Origin: Paulinella micropora
Taxonomy: Eukaryota; Cercozoa; Imbricatea; Euglyphida; Paulinellidae
DNA: 64,000 bases
Reading direction: 5' to 3'
Assembly (NCBI GenBank): GCA_019918135.1
Contig: WBZZ01004008.1
Span: forward strand, 32,430 to 96,429
The notes beneath the pieces were generated by a model. The model made no database searches. It was not told the DNA's origin and saw nothing but the letters and a program-made list of their open reading frames with translations. Both the position numbers and the translations under genes were made by a program. Of this stretch, positions 11,226-21,103 are shown in pieces (within the stretch, counting starts at the first letter, position 1; each line of letters opens with the position of its first letter).

Positions 11226-14200
11226 CAAAGTATTCGCGAGCAAAGTCTAGACCTACGGTTAGAATAGAGGTAAAGATCAACACGTCAATCTTCCCCCACT
11301 CGGCGGAGAGCTGCTCCGGGCTGCACAAGAAATCATCCGCCCTCTCGGAGCCGCGGTGGTACAAAAGGACGCGAATGTTGGGAAATTTCTGCTCCAGCTC
11401 TTGTTTGAGCAAGACTCCGCGTTTCTGTGTACCAACCGCAATGAGGACGCGTCTACGGCGGTAGCTTGCTCCCGGGCGGTGTTCGTCGGCCTGCCCTTCC
11501 TCCCTTTCCCGTAGGATGAGGTCGAGTGCGCGGTTGATGCTTTGGGCGTTGCGATGAATGAACGCCTTGTACAAACCGTGCTCGGAGTGTTCGTTCACGC
11601 ACACAGGCAAAGCCGCCGCTATCTCCGCGTCAGATGCCGCCGACATGTCTTGGCAGGCCCCACGTAGGGCCTCCGCTTGCGTGAGCGGGGACCGCAGGAT
11701 GGCCGCTAGAACTTCCCGCGTCCTCGCAGTCAGGAAAGCGTCCAGAGCTAGCACAAGTCCTGCTTCCTTAATTAAGCGCTGAAAGACGATGATGTTCATC
11801 TGTGCTGTCGCCGAGTCCATTAACCCTGAAGTCACGCAGCTCAGCGTGCTCTCAACCTCGTCTAGGATCACAAGGTCAAATGGCTGGGCGTTGGCCAGCT
11901 TGTGGATCGATTCGTACTGATAGACTACGCAGTCGGGATCTATAGCTGGCTCTCCCGCTCGCGTCGGTCGCTTGCGTTTCCTGGCTTCGACGTCTGTGTA
12001 GATTTCGAAGGTAATACCGCAGGCGGCTAGCTCGTTTCGCAGGCGCCGGTAGACTTGATGGTCGAAAGTCCGGCGCGGGCCGATCACAACGATGCGAATG
12101 GGTGCTTCGGCGGCCACACCTCTGTCCTTCCTGCGCTTTGCGATCAGTGCACGAAGAGCTTGCTGCAGCGCCGGGGTCATGTCACACGCGGAATGGCCTG
12201 CGGCAACCCGTGAGATGTCGGTGAACATCCGAGTATTACCCGTCCCCATACCGCTCCCGATGAACACTGCGCGCATGTGTTCACCGAGTTCGGGGTAGGC
12301 ACAGTAGCGTTTGTTGTACTTTTGTATTTGGAGACTCCCCCCCGGTCTGTCGGGGTCGTCGAGTTGGAAGTCGGCTCCGGGGAGGCGACCGTTGTGAACG
12401 TCCAGCAGCAGTAAAAAACGAGGTGTCTGGGTCTGTGCGCAAAGCTTGGCGCACTGCGCCTGGGCGGAGGGCTCAGCCTGCTGCTGCGGGCCGGAGGAAG
12501 AGGGAAGAGGGGCACTCGGGTTCGGGAGCTGCGCCCTCGAGTCAGAGTCCTCGGACTCTGACTCTGTGTCCTCGTCCTCGTCCGAGTCTGTGCTCGAGCT
12601 TAGTGCCAGACGTCTGCGTCTGGTTGCTCTGCTAGGACGCGAGTTTTTGCGCTCTCCTGTGACGCGGCGACGGCGTGCCGCCGTTTTGTTGCACCTGGGG
12701 CACGCATCGATCCACGCACGGGATGCTTGGTCGACAACAATGCGCAAAGTGCGTTTACGGCAGGTCGCGCAAGGCACGGTAAATTCATCCTGGCGGTGCA
12801 GGTGTTGCTGTGGTCTGGCGGGAGAGGTTTCGCAGCGGCCCTGGAGTGCAGCAGGCCCCCCGGATTCAGACTCCGAGGCTGCTTCCGCTTCTTCTTCTTC
12901 TTCTTCCTGTGTGCTGGCGGATTTGGAGCCAGAGCCGGGGGGCGCGTCTCCTCCTCTTCCGCGCGCTGCTCTTGTGTTTGAAATCTGTGTATGTTCCAGC
13001 GCTTCCCAGCACTTGGCGGGCCAGCGTTGCGCGCGCAGATGTTGTTGAATGCGCGTGTACAGGCGCGATCGCAAGTGCGGCATGAGTTTGCTTTCTATCT
13101 CCTCTAGCTCTTCCCCTGTGAGTTCTCTGGCGTTGTCGTCTTCGGGAGCCCCGTCGAAGTGGGCTTCGCCCTCGGCTTCGGGCTGGGCAGAGGTCAGCAG
13201 GTTGCCAAGGTACACCACCCTGCGCTGTTGGTCTGGTTCCTGACAGGAACCCGCGAGGCAGTGGTAGTAAAGGGCGCCGCGGGCGCCGACAAAGATTTGG
13301 CAGCGGTTATGATCGTGAAAAATAGGCTCACTGTTTGCGTTCATAGTCGCTGCCGCCGAGGTGGCGGCAGGAGCGTGTTCTTCTCCGTGTTGCTGCTGCT
13401 GATTGCGGGCTCTTCGCCGGGCCTCTTGCATGAGACAGAGCCTGCGCTTGCCACGCGTCGGTGTGGCCAGGAACGAGCAGCGAGTTTTGCATGTGCTGTC
13501 CGTGGAGTGGTGGAAGGTGACCTTGCTGGAGAGATCCCCGTGCACACGGAGTAGCAGAGTAATTTTGGGGATAATGAGGGCAGCTAGGCTGCGCATGAGC
13601 GCGGGTGGCGGGTCGACCCAGTTGGCGCCCAGTCCCCCGCAGCTACAGCCTGCGTGCGGGCAGGTACTGGGTTTTTCCTGCTGGCTCTGTCCGGGGGGCA
13701 TGCTGCCCCCCGTGCCCCCCGGAGCTCCAGCCCGCGGCAGCGGGCTGGAGGGCATGCTGCCCCCCGTGCCCCCCGGAGCTCCAGCCCGCGGCAGCGGGGT
13801 GGAGGGCATGCTGCCCCCCGTGCCCCCCTGCTCTCCAGCTTGCGGCAGCGTGCTGGGGCAGAGCAGCCAGCCCTCGGGTTGTGGGGCGTGGCTTGGGCAG
13901 TGCTCAATGAAAGTCTTGTAGCTGGGGAGGGCCAGGCGCCGCCCTTGTTCGACGTCTGCGAGTTTCTGTGAGCCGGGCACGCGCCAGGCTCTGTTTTTGG
14001 TGTAGACCCCCCTGTCGAGTATGCAGCCACTCTTATTCTTGGGGTGGTCAAAGCGTGTGTCCTTGCTGTCATAGAAAAGTAGCGAGGAGCTGGGAGAGCC
14101 TAGGAGCACCTTTTTCAGGACGAACGTGCCGGCGTCTTGAATGTTTGCAAACCAGAGGTGAGGCATGGAAACATGGAACGAGTTTTTAAACCAGCCCCCC

Positions 14201-14745
14201 TCGACCCCTCGACTAAAGTCGTGGATGCACAGAGGCCAGTCGGGCTGGGCCCCGCTCTGAGGCTGTGGCAGGGCTAGCAGCACGGCCTGACGCAAGGCCT
14301 CGAGCCTGGCATGGGCGTCTGGGTCGGGGCCGGACTGGGAGTACCATTCAATGTCAGCAAAAAAACACAAAGGTCCGCGAAGTAAGACAAAGACTGTTCG
14401 TTCCTCGGGGAACAGCTGGGTGTAGACATGGTGGTAGAAATCTTGGGCCGAAGCCTCGGAGCCGAACAAATGGCGCTCCACGGAGCCCTTCTTCAGAAAC
14501 TTGTAGAAGAACGTGTGACCTTGCTGATCTCCCTCTGCAAAGCTGGCCTCCTGTGGCGCGCTGCCTTCGCCGCCGGACTCAAAAAGAATGCGCCGACGGT
14601 CTGCCAAGTCCAACTTTACTTTTTTGGGCTGGGGCCCAGCCCGGAGCTGCAGCCCCTGTGTCTCCCGCAGCCCCATCCCTGCCGGTCGGCGCGCCAGCGC
14701 CTGTCTGTTGTTCAGACAAGCGCGTTTGGGTGCGGGGAGCATCAA
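11226..14745 (-). pseudogene. Archaeo-eukaryotic primase fused to UL9-like origin-binding helicase, N-terminal part
   Basis: Residues ~75-270 show the AEP primase signature: FFADIEWY (acidic pair D131/E133), KNSFHVSMPHLWF (S-x-H), and D244 in the DRGVYTKNRAWRV block. Further on is a PrimPol-type zinc site (HDHNRCQIF...YYHCLAGSC) and a C-x2-C/C-x2-C ribbon (PCATCRKR...CPRCNK). From ~residue 800 a superfamily 2 helicase follows: Walker A SGMGTGNT, Walker B VILDEVE, then motifs IV-V ending LTVGLDFAREYFD at the transposon junction. The Walker A lysine is Asn (AAT, 12235-12237, residue 837). Motif VI and the C-terminus lie at 332-1767. A fused primase plus UL9-type helicase is known from giant viruses, and UL9 itself from herpesviruses. 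Start chosen at the first ATG, just after a GA microsatellite. Role: replication initiation. Confidence 0.8.
13698..13859 (-). repeat. 54-bp tandem repeat, three copies, coding
   Basis: Unit beginning GGCATGCTGCCCCCCGTGCC recurs at 13698, 13752 and 13806. It encodes an 18-residue Gly/Pro/Ser-rich repeat (GGTGGSMPS core) in the linker between the primase domain and the zinc sites. Confidence 0.85.
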
Positions 14746-14747
14746 AC

Positions 14748-14799
<52 letters not shown>

Positions 14800-15074
14800 G
14801 GGCGCAGCCTTAAGCAAGCGCGCCGAAAACCTCTCCTGCTGTGGAATTATAGTATTAGAGATAATATCAAGCGGGGCTAGTCCCCAAAAGAGGCGGGGGC
14901 GGGGGGGGGGGGGGAGAAGGAGGGGGGGGGGCGCCCCCCCCCTCTCCCCGGGAGGCACCCCCCCCCATTTGGCAGCCTTTGGGCGGGACGCCGTGCAAAT
15001 TTGTACTGTTTTTATTATTATTTTTTCGGCGCAGCCAGCAGGGGAGGGGGGGCTAAAGGAGAGAGAGACAGCAA
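14746..15074. other. Divergent intergenic region with GA microsatellite and G/C runs
   Basis: (GA)n at 14751-14796 lies directly upstream of the primase-helicase ATG. Runs of 10-16 G or C occupy 14893-14970. This is the only promoter space for the leftward primase-helicase and the rightward MYND gene. No ORF of its own. Confidence 0.6.
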
Positions 15075-16405
15075 ATGAGCAAGAGCAAGGCATTGTCCAA
15101 GGCGGGCTTGAGGCGGCAACAAGATGAATTGTTGGATTTTATGACAGAATACGTGCAATCGCACCCGGACTTTATGGACGCGCTGGCCCGTGAGTCTTGC
15201 CTGCGCTGGCAACAGTCGCGCGAGCGCGGGGTGTGGGTGTGGACGCGCAATGTACAGCCACATCGGAGAGGTGAGCGGCAGCCGGTGCTGTTTATGGAGG
15301 TAGCGGGGCTGGCTAAGGCTTGCCTCGATGGCGAAGGCGACGAAGCACTGCATTTGGCTACGGAGTTGGATCCGGGGAAGGGGCTGTTTTGCCTTGTGCT
15401 GATGGCGTCAGATAAACTAGGGCGTGTGTCCCCCATCCAGCAAGCGTTGGCGTGTGCAGGGCACACACAAGCAGAGCGCAAGCAGAGCGAGTCCGAGGCG
15501 GGAGCGTGCAGCTTCACGCTGGTGGAGCCAGACGTGGGCGCCGTCGTGACGGCGCCGGGTTGCGCGGGTTGCGGAGGCGGGGAAGCGCGCGCCGCCCCTG
15601 CGTCTGCGGTTGCGGGGGCGGGCAAGGAGGGCAAGAAGTGCAAGAAGGGCAAGAAGGGCGGGCGGCGCGACGAAGCTAATTGGGCACCCCTGGCTCGTCG
15701 GCAGCTGTGCTGCTGGGCCCGGCACTTTTTAGGGCACGTTTCGCTGCTGGCGTTTCTTTTCCATGAGTCCCGTCGGGCCTGGTTGACAAAGGGGGTGCGC
15801 GGCGCGTGGTTCGTGCAGCGGCGGTGTGCGCTCCGTGGGGTGGGCCCAGTGTCGACATGCCCGGCAGACCCCGCGGAGCTGGTATTTCTAGACGAGGCGA
15901 AACTAAAACTGATGGAGTACCGACGAGTTTTGCAAAGCGTGCGTTGCTACGAACCCGAGAGTGCGGTCGTAATTTTGCTCGGGGTCCAGAAACCACACCC
16001 GAGCGCGGGGGACGTGAACGCCGCAGGCGACGACGCGGTGCTGTTTACGCAAACGACGCAGTTTATGCCTCCTCCCCCTGACACCCCGCGGGGGGCACGC
16101 AGAGCCGCTGGGACTCAGACAGTGGTTGCTGCAGCGTGCAGCTGCAGCAAGGGGCGAGCGGCCACTGCTGCTGCGGGGAGTACCGCATGCAGGCCCAAGG
16201 GCTGGAGAGCGAAGCGTGCCTTGCAGTGTGTGCTGTGGAAGGGTGTGCTGGCGTGGGGCAAAAATGCGCGCGCTGCCTTGCGAAGGTCTATTGTGGAGTT
16301 GAGCACCAGCGAAGCGACTGGCCGGTTCACAAGCACGAATGCCGCCTTTTGGCAGCAAGCCGCCGTGGCGCGGGGGCGTCGTCACAAAAACTTTTGACAA
16401 AATAG
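15075..16405 (+). CDS. MYND-type zinc-finger protein with a frame break
   Basis: Frame 1 runs from ATG 15075 through ~335 residues (MSKSKALSKAGLRRQQDEL...), with a Cys/Gly-rich stretch and a KEGKKCKKGKKGG basic patch near residues 175-190. Beyond about 16090 the meaningful sequence is in another frame, ending at 16405. That frame carries a clear MYND finger: CAVEGCAGVGQKCARC, then KVYCGVEHQRSDWPVHKHEC. The shift (net +2) falls at or near the CCCGCGGGGGG run at 16085-16095; a short intron is also possible. MYND fingers bind Pro-rich peptides or scaffold chromatin factors in eukaryotes. The N-terminal region has no recognised family. Confidence 0.6.
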
Positions 16406-16433
16406 TAAGTAAGACACTTTTAATAAAATGTTT

Positions 16434-18422
16434 TTATTCTTCTTTTGCCTCTTCCTGTTCTTCTTCTTCTTCTTCTTCTTCTTCTTCTTCTTCTTCTTCT
16501 TCTTCTTCTTCTTCTTCTTCTTCTTCTTCTTCTTCTTCTTCTGTATCACCTCGGTCGCTAAAGGTCAGACGTGCAATCCGCCGGGAGTTCTGCCCCAACT
16601 CAATGCACTCCCGGCGGATTGCACCAAGAGTTATTGTCGTCCTTTTCTTGATTTCCCAACCGGCGGGCATCCTTAGCCGTTTACAAGCCGGCAAGGATCT
16701 GAAGCGCAGAGTTGCTTTGTTTGCAACCAGATTGTCGGGCAGTTGAATGTTCTTTAGCAACGGACAAGAAGATATGTCTATGGTTATTTCTTTTAGTGGC
16801 GCCGGCCATCTACCGTATTCTTCAATTGGAAAAAGATCCTTCAAGCAGATTTCCGTGAGTTCGCGGCAATCCTTGATTTCCAGCTTGAGGCCCGGTAACT
16901 CTCCACGCGGGCCAGTCTGTGGCGGCCTGTGCAGGGCTGCTGCAGAGTCCTTGTCGTCGTCGTCTGGCCCCTGTGGCCAGCAGCAGCCTATTCGCACGAG
17001 TTGGGCACAGCTAGCGACACTGATGCTCACACTGTTGAGAGAATGTATTTGTTCCCCTGGATCGAGATACCAAGACCGAAGAATCGCGGAGAGACTGAGT
17101 TTGCCCAGGCTGATTTCTGCTAGCTGTGAACAATTCCTAACATCGACTGTGTAGCAGCCCTTTATCTGCCAGCCAGCGGGCAGCAAGAGCGAGCGGAGAC
17201 TTTCCAGACCCTGGGCTTGCATAAACAGTCCTCTGGATTGTAGCTCGGTTGGCAACTCGATCTCTTCGAGCTGCGTACACTTGGAGAATTTTACCTTGTA
17301 CAGACCCGTCAGAGCAAGGCCTGAGGAGGAGGAGTTCGTCAGTGCTACGCGTTTAAGCTTTTCCAACTGTTCAAAGGTTACCGAAACATCCCCCGTCTGT
17401 TGCGGGCCGAGATTCAGTCGCGTTTCCTCCACGCCACCCCCCTCAACACTTAGAACAAGGTCGCTCAAGGGCACCTCTTGCCTGGTGCAAGGCTCGATGC
17501 AAAGTTCTTTTGCGCCGCACTTGTGCACATGAACATACGCCTTGCCTCCTCCCCCCACAGCAACATGCAACTTCCTCCTCGCGGAGCCCGAGCCGTTCAC
17601 CTCCAGCCACATGCTCGTGTTGTCCACGCCGTCCCGTGGGGGCGGCGTGGATACCTCCACACGCTGCAGCCTCTTGCAATCCTCGAGCCTCAGATTTAGG
17701 TACCCGCCGGGCGCGCTCTGCCCCAGGGTGAAAACAAACGTCTTGAGCTGGCGGCAGCCATACACACCCACCGCAGAAGTCCCCCGGAGTCTGGTCCGCA
17801 GCAAGCGAAGGTGCCTCACCCTGCACGCACGCTGTATCGTAAAAGGGCCATAATCCCGATCTAACGACATTGTTAGGTTGTGCAGACACAGATGCCTTAT
17901 GGACAGATTGGACCTGGCCTCAAAAGGGAAACTTCCCTCGGTCAGCATCGTGCACCCTTCACCGGCAGTACCCCGCGCTGAGCCTACCGACAAAACAAGC
18001 CTTTCCAGTTCCCCGTCCTCGCGGCCTCGGATGAGCTCGACCGCCTTCTGCAAAGACTCCCAGTACATTTCACGGGTCAAACCGTCGAAGTTAGGCCCTG
18101 GGCGCCACAAGTCTGTAAACACGATGTTGGTCACAGCGTCCTTGCTTTCTTGTCGCACGGCTCTTGCAATCTCCTCCAGCTCTTGCTCTTCTTCTTCCGC
18201 GGCGCGAGCTGGGGCCTCTCCCTCCTTCACCTCGTGCTCTTCTTCCGCGGCGGGTACCTTAGCCGCGCAAATGCGCGCCAGAAGCTCATTGGCCCCCCCG
18301 CCAACCACTGGTTGGAGGTATTCCCCGAGCCAGGTACGACGACCGACGCCTCTGAGAACCGTGTTTTCTTCGGACCCAAGAAACCCCCTAATCAAGCGGG
18401 TGCTGTCTGCACAAGGCAGCAC
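16434..18422 (-). CDS. Leucine-rich, LRR-like protein with poly-Glu tail
   Basis: A 662-residue intact ORF. After a Glu-rich segment (residues ~55-90) come irregular leucine-rich repeats with recurring C-xx-L-x-x-I patterns, such as NCSQLAEISLGKLSL, CAQLVRI, DCRELTEICLKDL and SCPLLKNIQLPDNL. These resemble the LRR solenoids of F-box and plant-type proteins, although no F-box is evident. The C-terminus ends in ~30 Glu encoded by a TTC microsatellite. LRR proteins are commonly expanded in large protist viruses and typically act as interaction scaffolds. The specific target is unknown. It converges on the MYND gene with a 28-bp gap. Confidence 0.6.
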   Translation of the reverse strand: MLPCADSTRLIRGFLGSEENTVLRGVGRRTWLGEYLQPVVGGGANELLARICAAKVPAAEEEHEVKEGEAPARAAEEEEQELEEIARAVRQESKDAVTNIVFTDLWRPGPNFDGLTREMYWESLQKAVELIRGREDGELERLVLSVGSARGTAGEGCTMLTEGSFPFEARSNLSIRHLCLHNLTMSLDRDYGPFTIQRACRVRHLRLLRTRLRGTSAVGVYGCRQLKTFVFTLGQSAPGGYLNLRLEDCKRLQRVEVSTPPPRDGVDNTSMWLEVNGSGSARRKLHVAVGGGGKAYVHVHKCGAKELCIEPCTRQEVPLSDLVLSVEGGGVEETRLNLGPQQTGDVSVTFEQLEKLKRVALTNSSSSGLALTGLYKVKFSKCTQLEEIELPTELQSRGLFMQAQGLESLRSLLLPAGWQIKGCYTVDVRNCSQLAEISLGKLSLSAILRSWYLDPGEQIHSLNSVSISVASCAQLVRIGCCWPQGPDDDDKDSAAALHRPPQTGPRGELPGLKLEIKDCRELTEICLKDLFPIEEYGRWPAPLKEITIDISSCPLLKNIQLPDNLVANKATLRFRSLPACKRLRMPAGWEIKKRTTITLGAIRRECIELGQNSRRIARLTFSDRGDTEEEEEEEEEEEEEEEEEEEEEEEEEEEEQEEAKEE
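16458..16541. repeat. (TTC)n trinucleotide repeat
   Basis: About 28 uninterrupted TTC units (GAA on the coding strand), giving the poly-Glu tail of the LRR-like protein. Predicted poly-Ser and poly-Phe ORFs on the plus strand are shadows. Confidence 0.95.
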
Positions 18423-18730
18423 CGTTTGTGCAGACTACCATCGTCCCGACGGCGGGCTGGCTGGCTCCACTACTGTTCCTATCTCTCCCCCCCCCCACCT
18501 CTCTAATACAAACTCCGGCCACTCGATTTCCTTTCTCTTGCTATTAATACACTGCCTAGCAACGGCAAAAAACAAACAGAAGGATGGGGAGGGGGAGGGC
18601 GAGGGAAGGAGAAGGGGAGAGGAGAGAGGGGGGGGGGGGGCAGAATTCTGCCTTCTCTAGGGAGGGGGGGGGGAGCTGCTTCAATGAAAAAAAATCAAAG
18701 AGCCTTTGTTCCTTAAAACTACACATACAA

Positions 18731-19837
18731 ATGGCAGAACGAGACCGGCGGGGGGGGCGCGCAGGGCACGAAACAGTCTGAGGAAAAGTACGACGTCTTT
18801 TCCCTCACAGTCGAATTGTACCGAGTCAAAGAACCGTTACAATGGCAGGACATTTCACTCTATGAGGATGTGCCCGAATCAGCCGCGGATGGAGGAAGTA
18901 GTAAGCAAGTTTATTACGTGCTTAAAAAAAGCCAGAAAGCAGATCATCTCCACTTGTGTTTGGGGGACTTCTGCTCTGATTATCAGTCTGAGTCTGAGTC
19001 TAAATTCAAGCATGCCCCTAACATTACTGGCCGGTATTTTTGGCAATCGCATGCCTGCCCTTCTCGGCAGGTCTGGCGAGGCTGTCTAAAACTTTACAAG
19101 AGGATTGGTTTCTCTGCACAGGTTCATGGCAATACCAACAAACTCTCGAATTGCGACCCACCCTAAATCAAACCCAAAGCTCGCCAGAGGGTACGCGCCC
19201 TTCAGTGGAGGTCTGTGCGGTTCTGACCCAGATTTTTGCGACGGAGGGCTCTCCAGCAAAAACACTGGAAAATCCTGCTACTACAAATACAGGATCGGAA
19301 TGGATACCAATGACTATCAAAGGACTCAACCAGCACGACCTAAGCGGCCGCGCCCAAGACGCCCGCCTGGCAATCAAGCTGTACGGCGCGGATGAGAAGG
19401 ATTTTGACAGTATACAGGGGTTAAAGCTAGGGCAAGAACAGCCGGTCAGGTATCGTCCCCTAAACTACGTGCTTACCCGGTCGGGCGAGGGGGCTGACGC
19501 GACGGGCGTGATGACGATGCGTGTTGTTCTCCCGATTTTGGTTAAGAATGGTAAAGAATCCTATTTTGAGTTTGCACCCCTGGATTTCGAGTTCACACAG
19601 CAAGAGCGGAATTGCGTGCCTAATAAAGTGGCGCTAGGTCTGGCAAGTTATATACAGGCAGCCTTTGGTATAAACGCGGCTAACCGTGAGTTTATCGTTG
19701 AACTGCAGCCTAAATTGAAGCGAAGAACCAAGCATCGCGAGCCCGCCCCGGTCGACACCGTAGAGACGTGGTTCCGCGCCAGGGGCGCGCTCCGGACAAT
19801 CCTTAATCCACAACCAACCCGCGCCAGCACTGAATAG
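18731..19837 (+). CDS. Unrecognised protein with two frame breaks
   Basis: The likely start is ATG at 18731 (MAERDRR), but the frame breaks in the G run at ~18750. Coding resumes as SEEKYDVFSLTVELYRVKEP (~18780-19090), then changes frame again between ~19040 and 19130 into the longest segment, ending at 19837. That segment has regular alternating hydrophobic stretches (GVMTMRVVLPILVKNGKES; YFEFAPLDFEF; VALGLASYIQAAFGI) like a folded beta-rich domain, then a basic tail (LKRRTKHREP). No family recognised; a structural role cannot be excluded. Either short introns or indels explain the breaks. Confidence 0.45.
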
Positions 19838-19875
19838 TTTCATTAAAATCCTGCGCCAATTCATTATTATTTATC

Positions 19876-20557
19876 TCAGTTTAAGTTTTTCAATCGATCC
19901 AAATTTACATGTTTACGAAAGGCAGTCAAACCCCCCCCCCCCCTCCCCCTTTCAGAAGTTTCTCCCCCATGTCGTGCGCACAGAGTCGGCCAGGCCGAGG
20001 CGGAGCCTGGCCGGGGCACAGTCGCTAGCGTGGCTACGTTTTCGTGTTCGTAGCACGCTTCACACGCGGCGCGGTCATCTGTGACTTGCCCGACCCTCCA
20101 CTCTCGGAAGACGAGCTTGTGTTCCTCCACGACCTTGAAAGCTGCACCAAAACGCTGCAACATCTTGATTGCCCCCCCGCCCCAGCTGTGTCGCCTTGAT
20201 GGCGCAAACGACGCCTTTTCATGCGACGCGCGTGCCTGCCGCGCCTGTACTCGCGCTTTCTTTCAACCCTGCGCGCGTGCAGCGCACACAGCCTAAAGTG
20301 TCCATCGTCATCGGCCCACGGTTCCGCCTCCGCGAGGCTCGCGCACTCGCCGAGGGTAAAACAGCGTTCGCAGGCGGGAAGCCACTCTGGCCCAAACTGA
20401 GACGGCTGAGCAAGCTCAAGCTCAGCCGGCCTTTCGCTTGTAAGCACAGCCGCGCGCCCGAGGGGGGCAAGGGGGCCGTGATGCCCTCTGCTCCGTACCT
20501 GCTCTTGAAAAGGCAGGCCGCACTAGATTCGCCGGCGGGCTCCGCCTGCGAACTCAT
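19876..20557 (-). CDS. Small Cys/His-rich protein with repeated zinc-binding motif, frame-broken
   Basis: From ATG 20557 (MSSQAEPAGES) three spaced copies of a C-x2-C ... C-x2-H-like motif can be read in successive frames: a degenerate first one (AACLFKS...RLCLQAKG), then PACERCFTLGE...RLCALHARR, then AACEACYEHEN...TLCARHGGE. The two frame changes fall near C/G runs (~20468 and ~20175). The spacing of ~35 residues between Cys pairs is similar in each. A related single motif (CQQPGCRN...VLCDDHAPL) occurs in the large protein at 47248-51611. Function unknown. Confidence 0.45.
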
Positions 20558-21050
20558 CTCGCTGTGTTTTGTGAGAGAAACGAGGGTACACAAGGAAAAA
20601 TAAAAAGTCTTTTTTAATTTTAAAGAAAAGATGATAATAAACTTGTCGGCCCGCGCCCCCCCCCCCCCTTCGTCGGCTCCCCTGTCTTAGGCTCTGTTGA
20701 CATTTCGCCAGCCGTTCCAGTGATTCGGCTGTCAGGACGCGTGTCGCGGGATCAGGCCTGGTGTATCGCTTGATGATGCCAACCAGGTCTTGAGCGCTCT
20801 GTGCCCACAATACCTCGCTCAACTGCTCTTGCAGCCGCTGCAGGCCGTGCACTTCAAGCTCATCGGCGTGCAACAGGGCGGCTTGGACAAGGGCGGGGGC
20901 TTGTGTTAGGTCTAGGTCCCGTGATTCTGTGCTGGTTTGCAGGACGATTTCCTGCAAACCAGCATGCGTCTGGTAGTTTAGCAGCTGCTTCATGTGCTGA
21001 ACTTCGTGCGCTGGAAGGCTTTTGTGGGTAAACAGTTTTTTTTTATTCAA
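20523..21050 (-). CDS. Unrecognised small helical protein
   Basis: ORF of 175 residues from ATG 21050. The first ~125 residues look genuine: helical and leucine-rich (QEIVLQTSTESRD; LEVHGLQRLQEQLSEVLWAQ; ESLERLAKCQQSL). After a Gly run encoded by a C homopolymer at ~20659, the composition turns hydrophobic/basic and overlaps the next gene, so the true end is probably near 20650 after an indel. No family recognised. Confidence 0.35.
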   Translation of the reverse strand: MNKKKLFTHKSLPAHEVQHMKQLLNYQTHAGLQEIVLQTSTESRDLDLTQAPALVQAALLHADELEVHGLQRLQEQLSEVLWAQSAQDLVGIIKRYTRPDPATRVLTAESLERLAKCQQSLRQGSRRRGGGGAGRQVYYHLFFKIKKDFLFFLVYPRFSHKTQRDEFAGGARRRI

Positions 21051-21103
21051 AAAGTTTTACAACACTTGCGCAAAAGTTGTGGGGAGGGTGGCTAACGGGC
21101 TGA

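Noticed and set aside
16339-16746. Poly-Ser and poly-Phe ORFs on the plus strand
   Set aside because: Shadows of the (TTC)n microsatellite opposite the LRR-like gene.
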